Below the pieces are notes generated by a model. That model saw only the letters and a list, made by a program, of their open reading frames with translations. It was not told the DNA's origin and made no database searches. A stretch of DNA of 64,000 bases, from positions 124,001 through 188,000 of the forward strand of contig WION01000061.1 in the NCBI GenBank assembly GCA_015039365.1, read 5' to 3'. The position numbers and the translations under genes are program-made. The number at the start of each line of letters is the position of its first letter. The stretch's first letter is position 1. The DNA comes from Amanita rubescens (taxonomy: Eukaryota; Basidiomycota; Agaricomycetes; Agaricales; Amanitaceae). This document shows positions 20,990 through 32,100 of this stretch, piece by piece.

Positions 20990-22849
20990 TTCCCAATTTC
21001 TCTATAGTATTAGCTCTCCATCTATTTTAAAACATATGAGTTCCTTGATCACTCTGACCCTTTTTTCTACTATTGCATTGTTAAAATACGCAAAAAAACA
21101 AGAACGCAATTCTATTTGAACCTGTAATACTGTACTTAAAATATACCGATTCCCTTGTGAACACTTGCGAACCACGGCGAATATGCGCAATCATCCTTTG
21201 AGACCATGCGCATGCAATCGGGATCAGTCTTGGATCATCGTGGATCATCGCGATCCATTCGCGATTGTGATAGAATTCGCAGAGTACTGTATAACTGATT
21301 TCCAGCCGCTTCTTATAGACATGTCGGCTCAGCTGATCATTGTAACATTGTCTAGATTGAGAACGTTCAGATGAGCACGTCAACGTCGCCATAGAGCCGG
21401 CTGTGGAACAAGCCTTGACATCCCTTTCTTCAGCCAGAATTAGGCCCGGGGAGAGATGGTGAGCCTGAAACCATTGTCAGTATGCAGAACAGAGAGAATG
21501 AGGATACCTCCTCACCCGATCCCTCTGCAGCCTTCGCACTGGATGCCTCTACTCCCAATACCCCGTCCGTCCTGCCTACAAGTGCTTTATCTCCCTCCTA
21601 CCCTCGGATGATCCTATTCCACCTATTGAGGTGATATCAGGATGACGTGATCTGAACGTTATCAATGAACGTTGGTGAGCACTAAATACTTACCAAGCGA
21701 ATGAGACTCATACCAGAGTCTTGTTGAAAACCGCTACCCTGCAGTTTGGTAAAATGATGTCCGTGGGCAATCTAGAACACTCAGATAAATGCTCTACAGT
21801 CGTTGCAAGGCTGGCTGTCAAGCTAGCCCCAAGTTCTTCATCCGAAGCTGGGGAGAGACAATGGATATTCGACACCATCAGCATACAGAATGGAGAAAGG
21901 GAGGATACTGCCTCACCTAATAATGACCTTCCGAGCTTGGGTATTGATAGGTTAGTCTTTCAAACGACGTCTACGCGATGTTGTTGATTTTGAATTCTTT
22001 ATCACCCCGAGTGCAAAAGAGCACTCGCCTGAGTCCGAGATTGGTGCTATACCACCAGTCTCAAACTTGCCCGACCTTACCCGGGCGTCTCTCCCTCGCG
22101 TCCCAAGTGTTGAGGGGCAGTGGCAGGGCTAACGTGCGGCCCAAGCTTCGAGGCTGGTGGTTGTCCAGGCCTTGAATGTCAGGAGGACAGGTCTTGAGTC
22201 CTCTGCTCATCGCATGTCCTTGATATGGTCATCACTGATGTCACCGTGGCTGCTAGACGATGTCAAGTCAGTTAGCGAACAACGAAGTAAAGAACGATGT
22301 GCCTTACGCCTTGCCGCCCTCACGTGGCAATCTCATTTGGAACACTCACTGTCAAAAGCGGTGCACATCCCAGCAAGAGCGGTGAGAGTGGTTGTGGCCA
22401 GAGCTAGAGTAGCCCTGTTGTTACCAGAACTGGAGTGGCCAAAGCGTTGTTTGGCCGAGCGTGAAGCGGCCCGAGCGGAAATGGATGAGTCAGTGCGATA
22501 GTGTCTGTGCGCTCAGTGAGCTTTCGTTGTCGCTGTTACCGGTATTGCTGCAGAGATGGCGTGATACAAAGTCAGAAGCGCTACCTATCTCCGACTTAGT
22601 TAAGCTCCGAACCAACAACGAAGATGCCTCACAGCCTGACGTTACCCGAATGCTTGATGGACTGCATGGCGACGTTACCTGAACGCTTGAAAATGAAGTG
22701 GAAAAGGTAGACATGTGGCTGTGTGTGTATGGTTTGGCGTGGCAATCCGCGTCTCGGCTGGCCCCTTTAAGTTTGAGATATATTTTTATGCGGATTATTA
22801 ATCCGGGATGTGCTGGCGTTTAACGGGAACAAGAATGGAGAGTCGTTTC
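20990..22849. other. Gene-free stretch with a diverged direct repeat
   Basis: No gene recognised on either strand. Two similar segments, about 21450-21525 and 21850-21925, share GGGAGAGA..., CAT/CAG-ATGCAGAA and GAGGATAC(C/T)(T/G)CCTCACC words, suggesting an old duplication. The short open frames look random. Confidence 0.45.
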
Positions 22850-22896
22850 AGATTATAAAACCGAGACCTACGTTTCACTACAGCCTCGGAATATAG
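22850..22896 (+). promoter_or_regulatory. TATA + CCGAG/CTCGG palindrome, presumed core promoter of the NB-ARC gene
   Basis: ATAAAACCGAGACCTACG followed by TTTCACTACAGCCTCGGAAT, about 130 bp before the NB-ARC start codon. The same ~40-bp arrangement occurs in front of the small gene at 27963-28404 and at about 38214-38256. A TATA-like word comes first; CCGAG and CTCGG can pair across it. Confidence 0.5.
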
Positions 22897-22983
22897 CATC
22901 ATTCATTGCACAGCACCAGGTAACCTCATTTTGGTCCATTCTGGGTATAATTCTCAATTCCATGTACATAGACTGTGATCACC

Positions 22984-25900
22984 ATGTCAACAGATCCACC
23001 TCAGGTAGTGAATACTGGTACCTTTGCTGGATACCAGAATGTTGTTATCATGGATAGCCAATTCATGGAGGTATTGCATTTCACCATTTTTTCACCCAGA
23101 TCTTGTTAATAAAAATTCTTAGATCAACTATTATCTTGCAGACCCCTCCAACATTGATCTACCTCCTTTACCTCCTATTAAACATTCTAGTACTTTCTTT
23201 ACAGGCCAAGATAAGTACTTGCAAAAGCTGAAGGATCACTTTACCTCCAATATTGGGGGTCAAAGAAAATTCTTTACTTTGCATGGTTTAGGTGGCATTG
23301 GAAAAACTCAGATTTGCCTTAAATTTATTGAAGAAAATCCTGATTTGTGAGTATTTGATGCATTAGTATAGTAATTCAAAATAGCTGACCTATTCAAGGT
23401 TCTCTGACATGTTCTGGATTGATGCTTCTTCAGAGAAAACTGTTGAATTTGTACTCACACAAATATCCTCAGCCTACAGCACTTCACCAGATGGTAGACC
23501 CTCGGCTGGATCTGCTCTCAAATGGATTTCTGAAAGGCCCAACTTTTTGATGGTCTATGATGGAGCAGATGGACATTACTCAGTAGTTGAGAAGTTCCTC
23601 CCACCAGGAAATGGAGGAAATGTTTTGATAACAAGTAGAAATATTGGGTTGAAGAGGCTTACATTGAGCAACTCAACAGAGATTCATGGCATGGAAGATG
23701 AAGATGCTATTTCTTTGCTTTTGAAGTCAGGCATGCTTGACAACACAGATGATGATATCTGTAATCTGGCCCAGCAGCTTGTGTCACAATTGGATGGAAT
23801 CCCTCTTGCCATTGACCAAGCAGGAGCATATATGCATTCCTGTGGTTGCAGCATCAATGATTATTTGGAATTGTACACAAGATACAAGAATAAGTTAATG
23901 ATGGATGCTCCAGGATTTCAGGGTGCTTCAGATTATGGGACATCTACATATGGGACATGGGATATTTCCATGAAAAAGATGGAGGATAGAGCTGCAAAGG
24001 ACAGTTCCCAGGAATCTGCTGGAGCACAAAGTGCCATCAAGCTCTTGAGGATCTTTGCTTTCCTTGATCATGCTAATATACCAAAAGAATTGTTCAAAAA
24101 TGCCACTGAGAACTACATGAAAAGACATATCAAGGATCATGTGTATTTTTCATCCTCATTGAGTTTACTGGATGATGAAACTGTGTTCATGGGAAAGGAT
24201 GGGGAGTGGGACAAATTAAAGTTTCTACATGGCATTCAGGTTTTACTCTCCTTTTCTTTTGTCAGGAGTCACAATCACCTATATTCCTTGCACCTACTAG
24301 TAAATGATTGGAGTAGAAATTGCATACCAAAAGCAGAAGTAATTGATTGCTATTACAGAGCAAGAGCACTGTTGTCCTGTTCAATAGCACTTGACTGGAA
24401 CACTGATAATCATGAATTCTGTCAAGTGCTTGCACCACACATTAGGACAAACCTTTTGCATGAATTGGAATTAAAGTTGAACCACAAGTACTATGATGAT
24501 GAATATGCAAGATTTGCACTTGTATTTGATCGTGCTGGCAGCTGGGATGAGGAAGAAAAGTTATTACATGTTGCAGTTCTTGAAAGAAAAAGAAAGCTTG
24601 GATTGGACCACTCAGACACTCTTACCAGCATGGGCAATTTGGCATCAACATACTGGAGTCAGGGAAGGTGGGGTGAGGCAGAGAAGCTTCAGATAGATGT
24701 ACTGAATGCATTTAAAACAAAGTTTGGATCAGACCACATAGACACTCTCACCACCATGTCCAATCTAGCATCAACATACTGGAATCAAGGAAGGTGGGAT
24801 AAGGCAGAGGAGCTTGATGTGAATGTGATGAATGCATTCAGAACAAAGCTTGGACCAGATCACCCATCCACTCTTACCAGCATGGCCAATTTGGCATCAG
24901 CATACATGGATCAGGGAAGGTGGGATGAGGCAGAGAAGCTTCAGATGGATGTGATGAGTATAAGAAAAACAAAGCTTGGATCAGGCCACCCATCCACTCT
25001 CACCAGCATGGCTAATTTGGCATCAACATACAAGAATCAGGGAAGGTGGGATGAGGCAGAGAAGCTTCAGATAGATGTGATGAATGCATTCAAAACAAAA
25101 CTTGGACCAGACCACCCAGACACACTCACCAGCATGGCCAATTTGACATCAATATACAGGAATCAGGGAAGGTGGGATGAGGCAGAGAAACTTCAGATGG
25201 ATGTGATGAATGCATTTAAAACAAAACTTGGGTTAGACCACCCATCCACTCTCACAAGCATGGCCAATCTGGCATTAACAATGGGAATCAGGGAAGGTGG
25301 AATGAGGCAGAGATGCTTCAAATGGATGTGATGAATGCATTCAAAACAACTCTTGAATTAGACCACCCAAACACTCTCACCAGTATGGCCAATTTGGCAT
25401 TAACATATGGGAACCAGGGAAGGTGGGATAAGGCAGAGAAACTTCTGGTGGATGTGACAAATGCATTCAAAACAAAGCTTGGATCAGGCCACCCATCCAC
25501 TCACACCAGCATGGCCAATCTGGCATCAACATACTGGAATCAGGGAAGATGGGATGAGGCAGAGAAGCTTCTGATGGATGTGATGAATGAAAGAAAAACA
25601 AAGCTTGGACCATACCACCCAGACACTCTCACCAGCATGGCCAATTTGGCATCAACATACTGGAATCAGGGAAGGTATGATGAGGCAGAGAAGATTCAGA
25701 TGGATGTGATGATGGCAAGTAAAAGAAAGCTTGGATCAGATCACCCAGACACTCTCACCAACATGTCCAATCTTGCATCATCATACAAGAATCAGGGAAG
25801 GTGGGATGAGGCAGAGAAGCTTCATATAGATGTAATGAATGCAAGAAAAACAAAGCTTGGATCAGACCACCCAGACACTCTCACCAGCATGGCTAATTTG

Positions 25901-27067
25901 GCATCAACATACAGAGCTCAGGGAAGGTGGGATGAGGCAGAAAAACTTGAGATGGTTGTAATGAATGCATTTGAAACAAAGCTTGGACCAGATCACCCAG
26001 ACACTCTTATCAGCATGGCTAATTTGGCATCAACATACTGGAATCAAGGAAGGTGGGATGTGGCAGAGAAGCTTCAGATGGATGTGATGAATGCATTCAA
26101 AACAAAACTTGGGTCAGACCATCCAGACACCCTCACAAGCATGGCCAATTTGGCAATAACATATGGGAATCAGGGAAGGTGGAATGAGGCAGAGAAGCTT
26201 AACATGGTTGTGATGAATGCAAGACAAACAAAGCTTGGAACAGGTCACCCAAATACTCACACTAGCATGACCAATCTAGCATCAACATACTGGAATCAGG
26301 GAAGGTGGGATGAGGCAGAAAAGCTTCAGATGGAGGTGATGGATGCATTGAACAAAAGGCTTGGATCAGACCACCCAGACACCTACACTAGCATGGCCAA
26401 TCTGGCATCAACATACTGGAAACAGGGAAGATTGGATGAGGCAGAGAAGCTTCAGATGGATGTAATGAATGCATTCAAAGCAAAGCTTGGATCAGACCAC
26501 CCAGACACTCTCACCAGCATAGCCAATTTGGCATCAACATACAGAAATCAGGGAAGGTTGGATGAGGCAGAGAAGCTTGAGACAGATGTGATGAATGCCA
26601 GAAAAACAAAGCTTGGATCAGACCACCCATCCACTCTCACCAGCATGGCCAATTTGGCATTGACTTGTGGGGATGAGGGAAGGTGGGATGAGGTGGAAGA
26701 GCTTCTGACAAATGTGATGAATGCAAGAAAAACAAAGCTTGGGTCAGACCATCCAGACACTCTTACCAGCATGGCCAATTTGGCATTAACATACATGAAT
26801 CAGGGAAGGTGGGATGAGGCAGAGAAGCTTCTTGTGGATGTGGTGAATAGAAGAAAAAGGAAGTTTGGATCAGACCACCCAGACACTTTCACAAGCATGA
26901 CCAATTTGGCATTGACATACAGGAATCAGGGAAGGTGGGATGAAGCACAGAAGCTTGAGATGGATGTAACAAATGCAAGAAAAACAATGCTGGGACCAGA
27001 CTACCCAGACACTCACCAGAATGGCCAATTTGGCATCAACACACAGGAATCAAGCAAGGTGAAATGA
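22984..27067 (+). CDS. NB-ARC protein with 19 kinesin-light-chain-type TPRs (NLR-like), one frameshift
   Basis: Exons are 22984-23070, 23123-23346 and 23399 onward, joined in frame. A short N terminus (GYQNVVIMDSQFMEINYYLA) precedes an NB-ARC ATPase: Walker A GLGGIGKTQ near residue 83, FLMVYDGADG as Walker B, VLITSRN, and GIPLA. From about 24600 there is a run of 42-residue TPRs of the type LGSDHPDTLTSMANLASTY then QGRWDEAEKLQMDVM; I count 19 complete and one partial. Fungal NLRs of this plan are thought to act in non-self recognition and cell death. A missing base near 25277 (ACA-ATG for ACATATG in sister repeats) ends the first frame at 25331; the next TPRs continue in another frame to 27067. 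A two-base loss in the last unit ends the protein. No effector domain is recognisable. Confidence 0.85.
24590..27050 (+). repeat. 126-bp tandem repeat encoding the TPR array
   Basis: About 19 head-to-tail 126-bp units, each one 42-residue TPR. Neighbouring units are very similar at the DNA level, including the codons between variable positions. This suggests recent expansion and gene conversion, as known for the repeat domains of fungal NLR genes. Confidence 0.9.
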
Positions 27068-27743
27068 AACAGAGTACATATGAAATACTACATGTGAAAT
27101 AGCAGGGGTATGTATAATGTATACACACTTCAATAAAACTCTTGAGAGTCAAGGAAGATAAAGTTACATCTGGTCATCAATATCATGAATACAGTACCTC
27201 TCCTATATTTGAAATTCACCATTTAATTCACCTCAGCTGCTGGTGTTGCAGAAAGTGCTATTCTTTATACATTTTGTAGGCCAAGAAATAGTACATATGA
27301 GCAAAAAGAGAAATGTACTATTGGAAATGTATGAAATTATATGTCCCTATGACATTTGATTCACTTTTCCTCCTCTGCAAAGTTACAGGTTTCAACACAG
27401 GTGAGGAGGGCAGTGCTATGTGCTCGGCTTGGTGCGCCAACTTAAGCCAACAACTAAAAGTCATTTTCCCATCTCACAGAAATCTATGTCCTGCTATTTC
27501 ACATGTGGTATTTCACATGTACTCTGTCTCATCTCACCTTGATGCTAAATTGGTCATACTGGTAAGAGTGTCTGGGTAGTCTGTTGTTTTTCTTGCATTT
27601 GTTACATCAAGCTTCTGTGCCTCATCCCACCTTCCCTGATTCCTGTATGTTGATGCCAAATTGGCCATGCTTGTGAAAGTGTCTGGGTGGTCTGATTTAA
27701 GCTTCCCTTTTCTTCCATTCACCACATCCATCAGAAGCTTCCT
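26823..27743. repeat. Inverted repeat of the NB-ARC/TPR gene 3' end
   Basis: The segment 26823-27108 (last two TPRs, stop and start of the 3' flank, through GAAATAGCAGG) reappears inverted at about 27487-27743. The spacer is about 378 bp. The inverted arm still encodes TPR residues on the minus strand (DHPDTFTSMANLASTYRNQG) but is broken by small deletions. A transcript crossing both arms would fold into a long hairpin. Confidence 0.85.
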
Positions 27744-27962
27744 GTCACACTTTGACTTAGGTAGCCCATGTGATAATTATAGCCTGTTAAAATTTACAAA
27801 GTTTATTTGCTCTGTTCCACACCCCAACCTGTCCCTGAATGTATTCCCAACAACATACACATACTATGTGTCCACATTGGAAAGAAAATTTGAGTGAATA
27901 ACCAAAGGAAAGGCATATGAGAAGTGATCTACTTATAAATAAATCTGAGCTCAATGCAAAGG

Positions 27963-28404
27963 CTATACAGCCAATAGATCACCTGAATATCATGCTGGGT
28001 GTTTCAGATAAATGATTCACAAGTAGTCCATGACTAGACAAAGTAGTACCTACCATCAATGTGAGTCACCTGCCAGTAGAGTAATGTGATCAAATCTTGA
28101 TGATCAGAGTGCATAAAGTCAGGAGTAACATCAGTCTTCAGCTTCTGAACATAGCCTTTTTGCTCAAATTGATCAAAGGCTTCTGTGACTGATTGCAAGA
28201 ATGGTTTATTGATCCAAAAGGATAGCTTGGCAATGATAATAATTGCTTGAAACTTTAAGCAAACATACAGTAAATGAAAAGGAACAGTTTACCAACTAAG
28301 GCCTGACAATCACTTGGCTTATTGAAACACCATCAGTTGTGTACTACCCAAAGGAAAGAACAAAATACCTTGACATGAAAGTTGCTTTGGATGTCTCCAA
28401 ACAT
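27963..28404 (-). CDS. Small three-exon protein of unknown function (84 aa)
   Basis: ATG at 28404, exons 28404-28369, 28252-28054 and 27982-27963, stop TAG. The joins keep frame with introns of 116 and 71 nt. The product starts MFGDIQSNFHVK and contains AKLSFWINKPFLQSVTEAFD and MHSDHQDLITLLYWQ. I recognise no family. It faces the NB-ARC gene tail to tail and has the same promoter-like palindrome about 20-65 bp before its ATG, which supports its being transcribed. It could be a truncated remnant of a longer gene. Confidence 0.5.
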
Positions 28405-28419
28405 GGAGAAAAGTTTGAG

Positions 28420-28475
28420 ATTCCGAGGCCGAACGAAGTGAAGGACTCGGTCTCTTATACCGATTTTGTGACCCA
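28420..28475 (-). promoter_or_regulatory. TATA + CCGAG/CTCGG palindrome before the small minus-strand gene
   Basis: Read on the minus strand: GGTATAAGAGACCGAGTCCT, then TTCACTTCGTTCGGCCTCGG and AAT. It matches the elements at 22850 and 38214 in order and spacing, and ends about 20 bp before the ATG at 28404. Confidence 0.5.
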
Positions 28476-28479
28476 TCAA

Positions 28480-29187
28480 ATCGCGGTTTTTTCCTCTTTT
28501 GGAACACGTTAAACGCCGGTAAGTCCCGTAATACCAACTCTGCGTTTCTTAATCGACTTCAAATTGATCACTCTTTCTTTAATGTGTAATAATATTCTTT
28601 AGTCTATGCTACATGATATCCTCACATCAATTCCGGTTCTCCAGCTTCTATCTCATGACAAAATGACAATTTTTTGTTGGCAGAGTGCAAATCAATTAGT
28701 AATAATCGGTTCCAGCCTCTCAACACAATTGTCGTCTACCACCACCCCCCCATTATCATATCAGCCACTTTGGTACCTCCTTGAACATTCAAACATCAAT
28801 ACAACCTCAAGTTCAGCCTCACATGCCCTCTGTCCCGGGAGGATTGAAACGAGTGGACTTGTAGATGTGGGCCACCAAGTGGCAGATCCGAGGCCATGTA
28901 TTTACTAAGGCTGATAGTAGTCAATGTGTCTATAGGTCTGGCATAAATGTCTGCCATGCTGCAAGGCACTACTAATTATTAAATTATAAAAATGCTGGCT
29001 TAAAGGTTAGCTTTGGGTTCTCAGTGGGCAGTTGGAGTAATGAGAGACTTTAGCCTAGTGTTAGCCACATAGCTTTAGGAGCCAAGTGAATTTCCTACTA
29101 AATCTGATGTCCTTTGCAGAGAGGTTATGCTGCCTAGCTGCAGTACTATGTTCTTACTCATGTAGCAAATTTTCACAAAGATTTCCT
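28480..29187. other. Spacer holding the 3' end of Helitron copy 2; no gene
   Basis: No gene recognised. The Helitron 3' terminus (a short hairpin followed by CTRR on the minus strand) must lie here, but several weak candidates exist and none stands out. Confidence 0.4.
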
Positions 29188-32100
29188 TTAAATTTTAACA
29201 TAAATAACTGCCAAGGCTTCTTTGCCCCTGCATAAGCTTAATGAGTCTGCAAAGTTTTGAATTGTGCCTTCATACAATAAGGATTGGCAAGTGGCTAACC
29301 CATCATGAAACCATATCATGCCATTATTGGTTACAACACGTGATGTAAAATGTGAATTTCCATAATACACAACTCCTCGTAGTTCATATTTAAATTCTTC
29401 ATTGTTAACATATATACAGAAACTGTGATCAATGTGAAGCTGCTGGGTTGAAAAATCAATGGCTATAAATGGTAATGGAAGAAGAAATTGATGAATAATT
29501 GCCATCTTCTCTGGGCAGGAGGTACAAGTTAAATTGGATTCCTCTTTCAGATCTTGCATCCAACCTGCAACAGATCTAGACATTGTTGACCCTATTGTAA
29601 GTAGACAGCAGGTATTGTTGGTTCTTCTTGTTCTTGAAATGTGATCATTCTTGCACACAAAATCACTTTGGATGGCAGTGGTTGGTATTGTTAGTAGATA
29701 TTCAATTAGTCTTGATATTGAAGTAAATTGCCCCCATCTGAAATGGGATGGACGAAGTTGATGTAAATAGCGTCTTATATCATCTCTTGTGGATTCCAAA
29801 GTCTTGATTCCTGATGCATGCTTTACAAAGTTGGAAGCCAAGTTGCCTAAAATATCATTCATGTTTCTAAATATGTCAGTGTAGAAGTATTTATTACTGG
29901 ACCAGACTGCATGTATTATGCACAATATAGCATCATAAGCACAGCTATTTTGGTCCCATGTAGTCCCTATTGGAGTCAAAGACTGCACATTAATGTTTGC
30001 ATTATCACCATTACTTCTAGCAGTTGAACTTGTCTTACAGATCTTTGCTCTATGTTCTTCCCCTTGTGTGATTTCTTTTCTCTTGTTGCTTTTGGATGGA
30101 GCAAAAGCTATGGAATTAGATATGTCCATTTTAGATGATGAATTAGGTATTGACTCTTTTGTCACAACCTTCCACAGCAAGTCATCTGCTATAGGATCAA
30201 GCATAGGATCATTTTTGCCCCATTTAATGGATGAATGCACTGTGCTTGGTACATAATCCATGCCCTTCTCCATTCTAAATTCATGAATTAATGCATTACG
30301 CCTGTCTCCATTTATTGAACTTGATAGTTGACCTAAGTAGCACAATTTTGTGATTTCATCAAGCAGTTCGAGGTCACGGTATTCCTGCCTTAATGCACCT
30401 GAAGCTCTTCCTGTTATCATCTTTGGATCAAAGCCTTGTAGAATAATTGTGCCATTTGCTGTAGAACTTCGAGAAAGAACAGTATAGTATGCTTGATGGG
30501 ATCTGCAATTGTTCAGGTCTACTGGGTTATTTGGTCTTGTCTTCCCCTGTGATGCAAAGTCTGTCATAGCAAAGTTTGGTAAAACTTCAACTTGAGATCT
30601 GGAGACAGATACTGTGCTTCCATCTGGTAATTTACATGTAATAAATACTGTGGATCTTGTCAGTGGTACAACATTCTCTGGTAGTCCATCTATTTGTATA
30701 GACTTTGGTGGTGCTTTCAATTTCACAAACAGGACATCTAACATTTGCTGATTATGTTGTCCTACTGTTGATTGCCAACCAACAATGGTTGCTTCCTGTC
30801 CATTTGTAATACATAGCTCAGTAGCTACATTACATTTGATCATGACAGGGAGACCCATGCAAATTGAAAGCTTACCAGGAACAGGCTTATCTGCACTTGA
30901 ATGTGGTAAGTCCCATAATATTTTTTGATGTGCAATATTAAGCTTGGTTACCCTTTTTTTGCTTGCTTTTCTTCTTTTTTCAATGCCTTCAGAGTGCTTC
31001 AAGGTATCTTCTGAATAAAAGTCAACTAATTGCTGTCCAGTGTGTTGTGCAAATAATTGGCATCCAAGTTTATTTATTTCATCCTTTTGTGCATTCTTGG
31101 CAGTTATTATTGATACAAATCTGAAGTTAGGGTCAGTTATGGAAGGTTTACCAGGAAGTGAAGATGTAATAAGTGATCTGAGGAACTGTATGTCTGCAAG
31201 AGTGCAATCCTTATGTCTCATATTCACTAAAGCCTTGCGCAGTTTATCATCATCTTTAGACTGAGTTCTTTGTCTCATATTTTGTCTCAAGATAACAACA
31301 GTATTAACTTGATGCCATAATGCTCTACCAATTGCCATTTCCTGTGCTTTTTTCCATGCTCCTGACTGGCCAACAGTTCTGCTATACAATGCAACACTTT
31401 CATTGCCAAGAGGTGGTGGTAGCTGTCCAAAGTCACCAGCAAAGAGCATATTGAAGCCTCCAAATGGTACAGTTGGTTTATTCATTACTTTGCATAACTG
31501 TGCACTGATCTTATATATATCATGACAAGATAGCATTGAAACTTCATCCAAAAAAATATAATCTACTCCCAGTAAGTTGGTTCGCACCCGCATCAATGTT
31601 TTGGTAGCCTGAGCTTCATTGCTCATATCATTTATTCCAAGGATAGAATGATATGTTGAGCCTGACAGCAATGCTGCAGCACTTCCAGTTGGTGCAGTTA
31701 TTATAAATCTGTGTGCCTCACCCCTCCTTTCAAAGAAGCTTGATACAGCACTAAGTACCCGGGATTTTCCAGTTCCACCCATTCCACCTATATACATCTT
31801 CAAGGGCTCTGAATTTGGCATGACAACATGGTTAGCTATGATTTTAAATGCTCTATCTTGTTCATCATTGAGACTGTACTCTTGGGATATAGTATCTATC
31901 ATGTTATTATGCTTTGTAGTATGAAATTTCTTTTCTAAATAAGCCTTGTCAGTAACTCTCACAACATTTGGTGGGAATGATTCAAGGGGGGCTTGCTTTG
32001 AGTTTTCAGTTTCACTGATGTCACTAATGGCTGGTTCTTCACCATCACTAAATTCTGATGAATCATTGTCCATTGTGATGTCTGAATAGTCATCATTGGC

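Noticed and set aside
26548..26796. Antisense frames across the TPR array
   Set aside because: Shadow frames that repeat every 126 bp with the sense TPR coding.
28900..29187. Helitron 3' hairpin plus CTRR terminus
   Set aside because: Several short stems and CTAG/CTAA words occur, but none has the expected 16-20 nt GC-rich hairpin at the right distance; no terminus is claimed.
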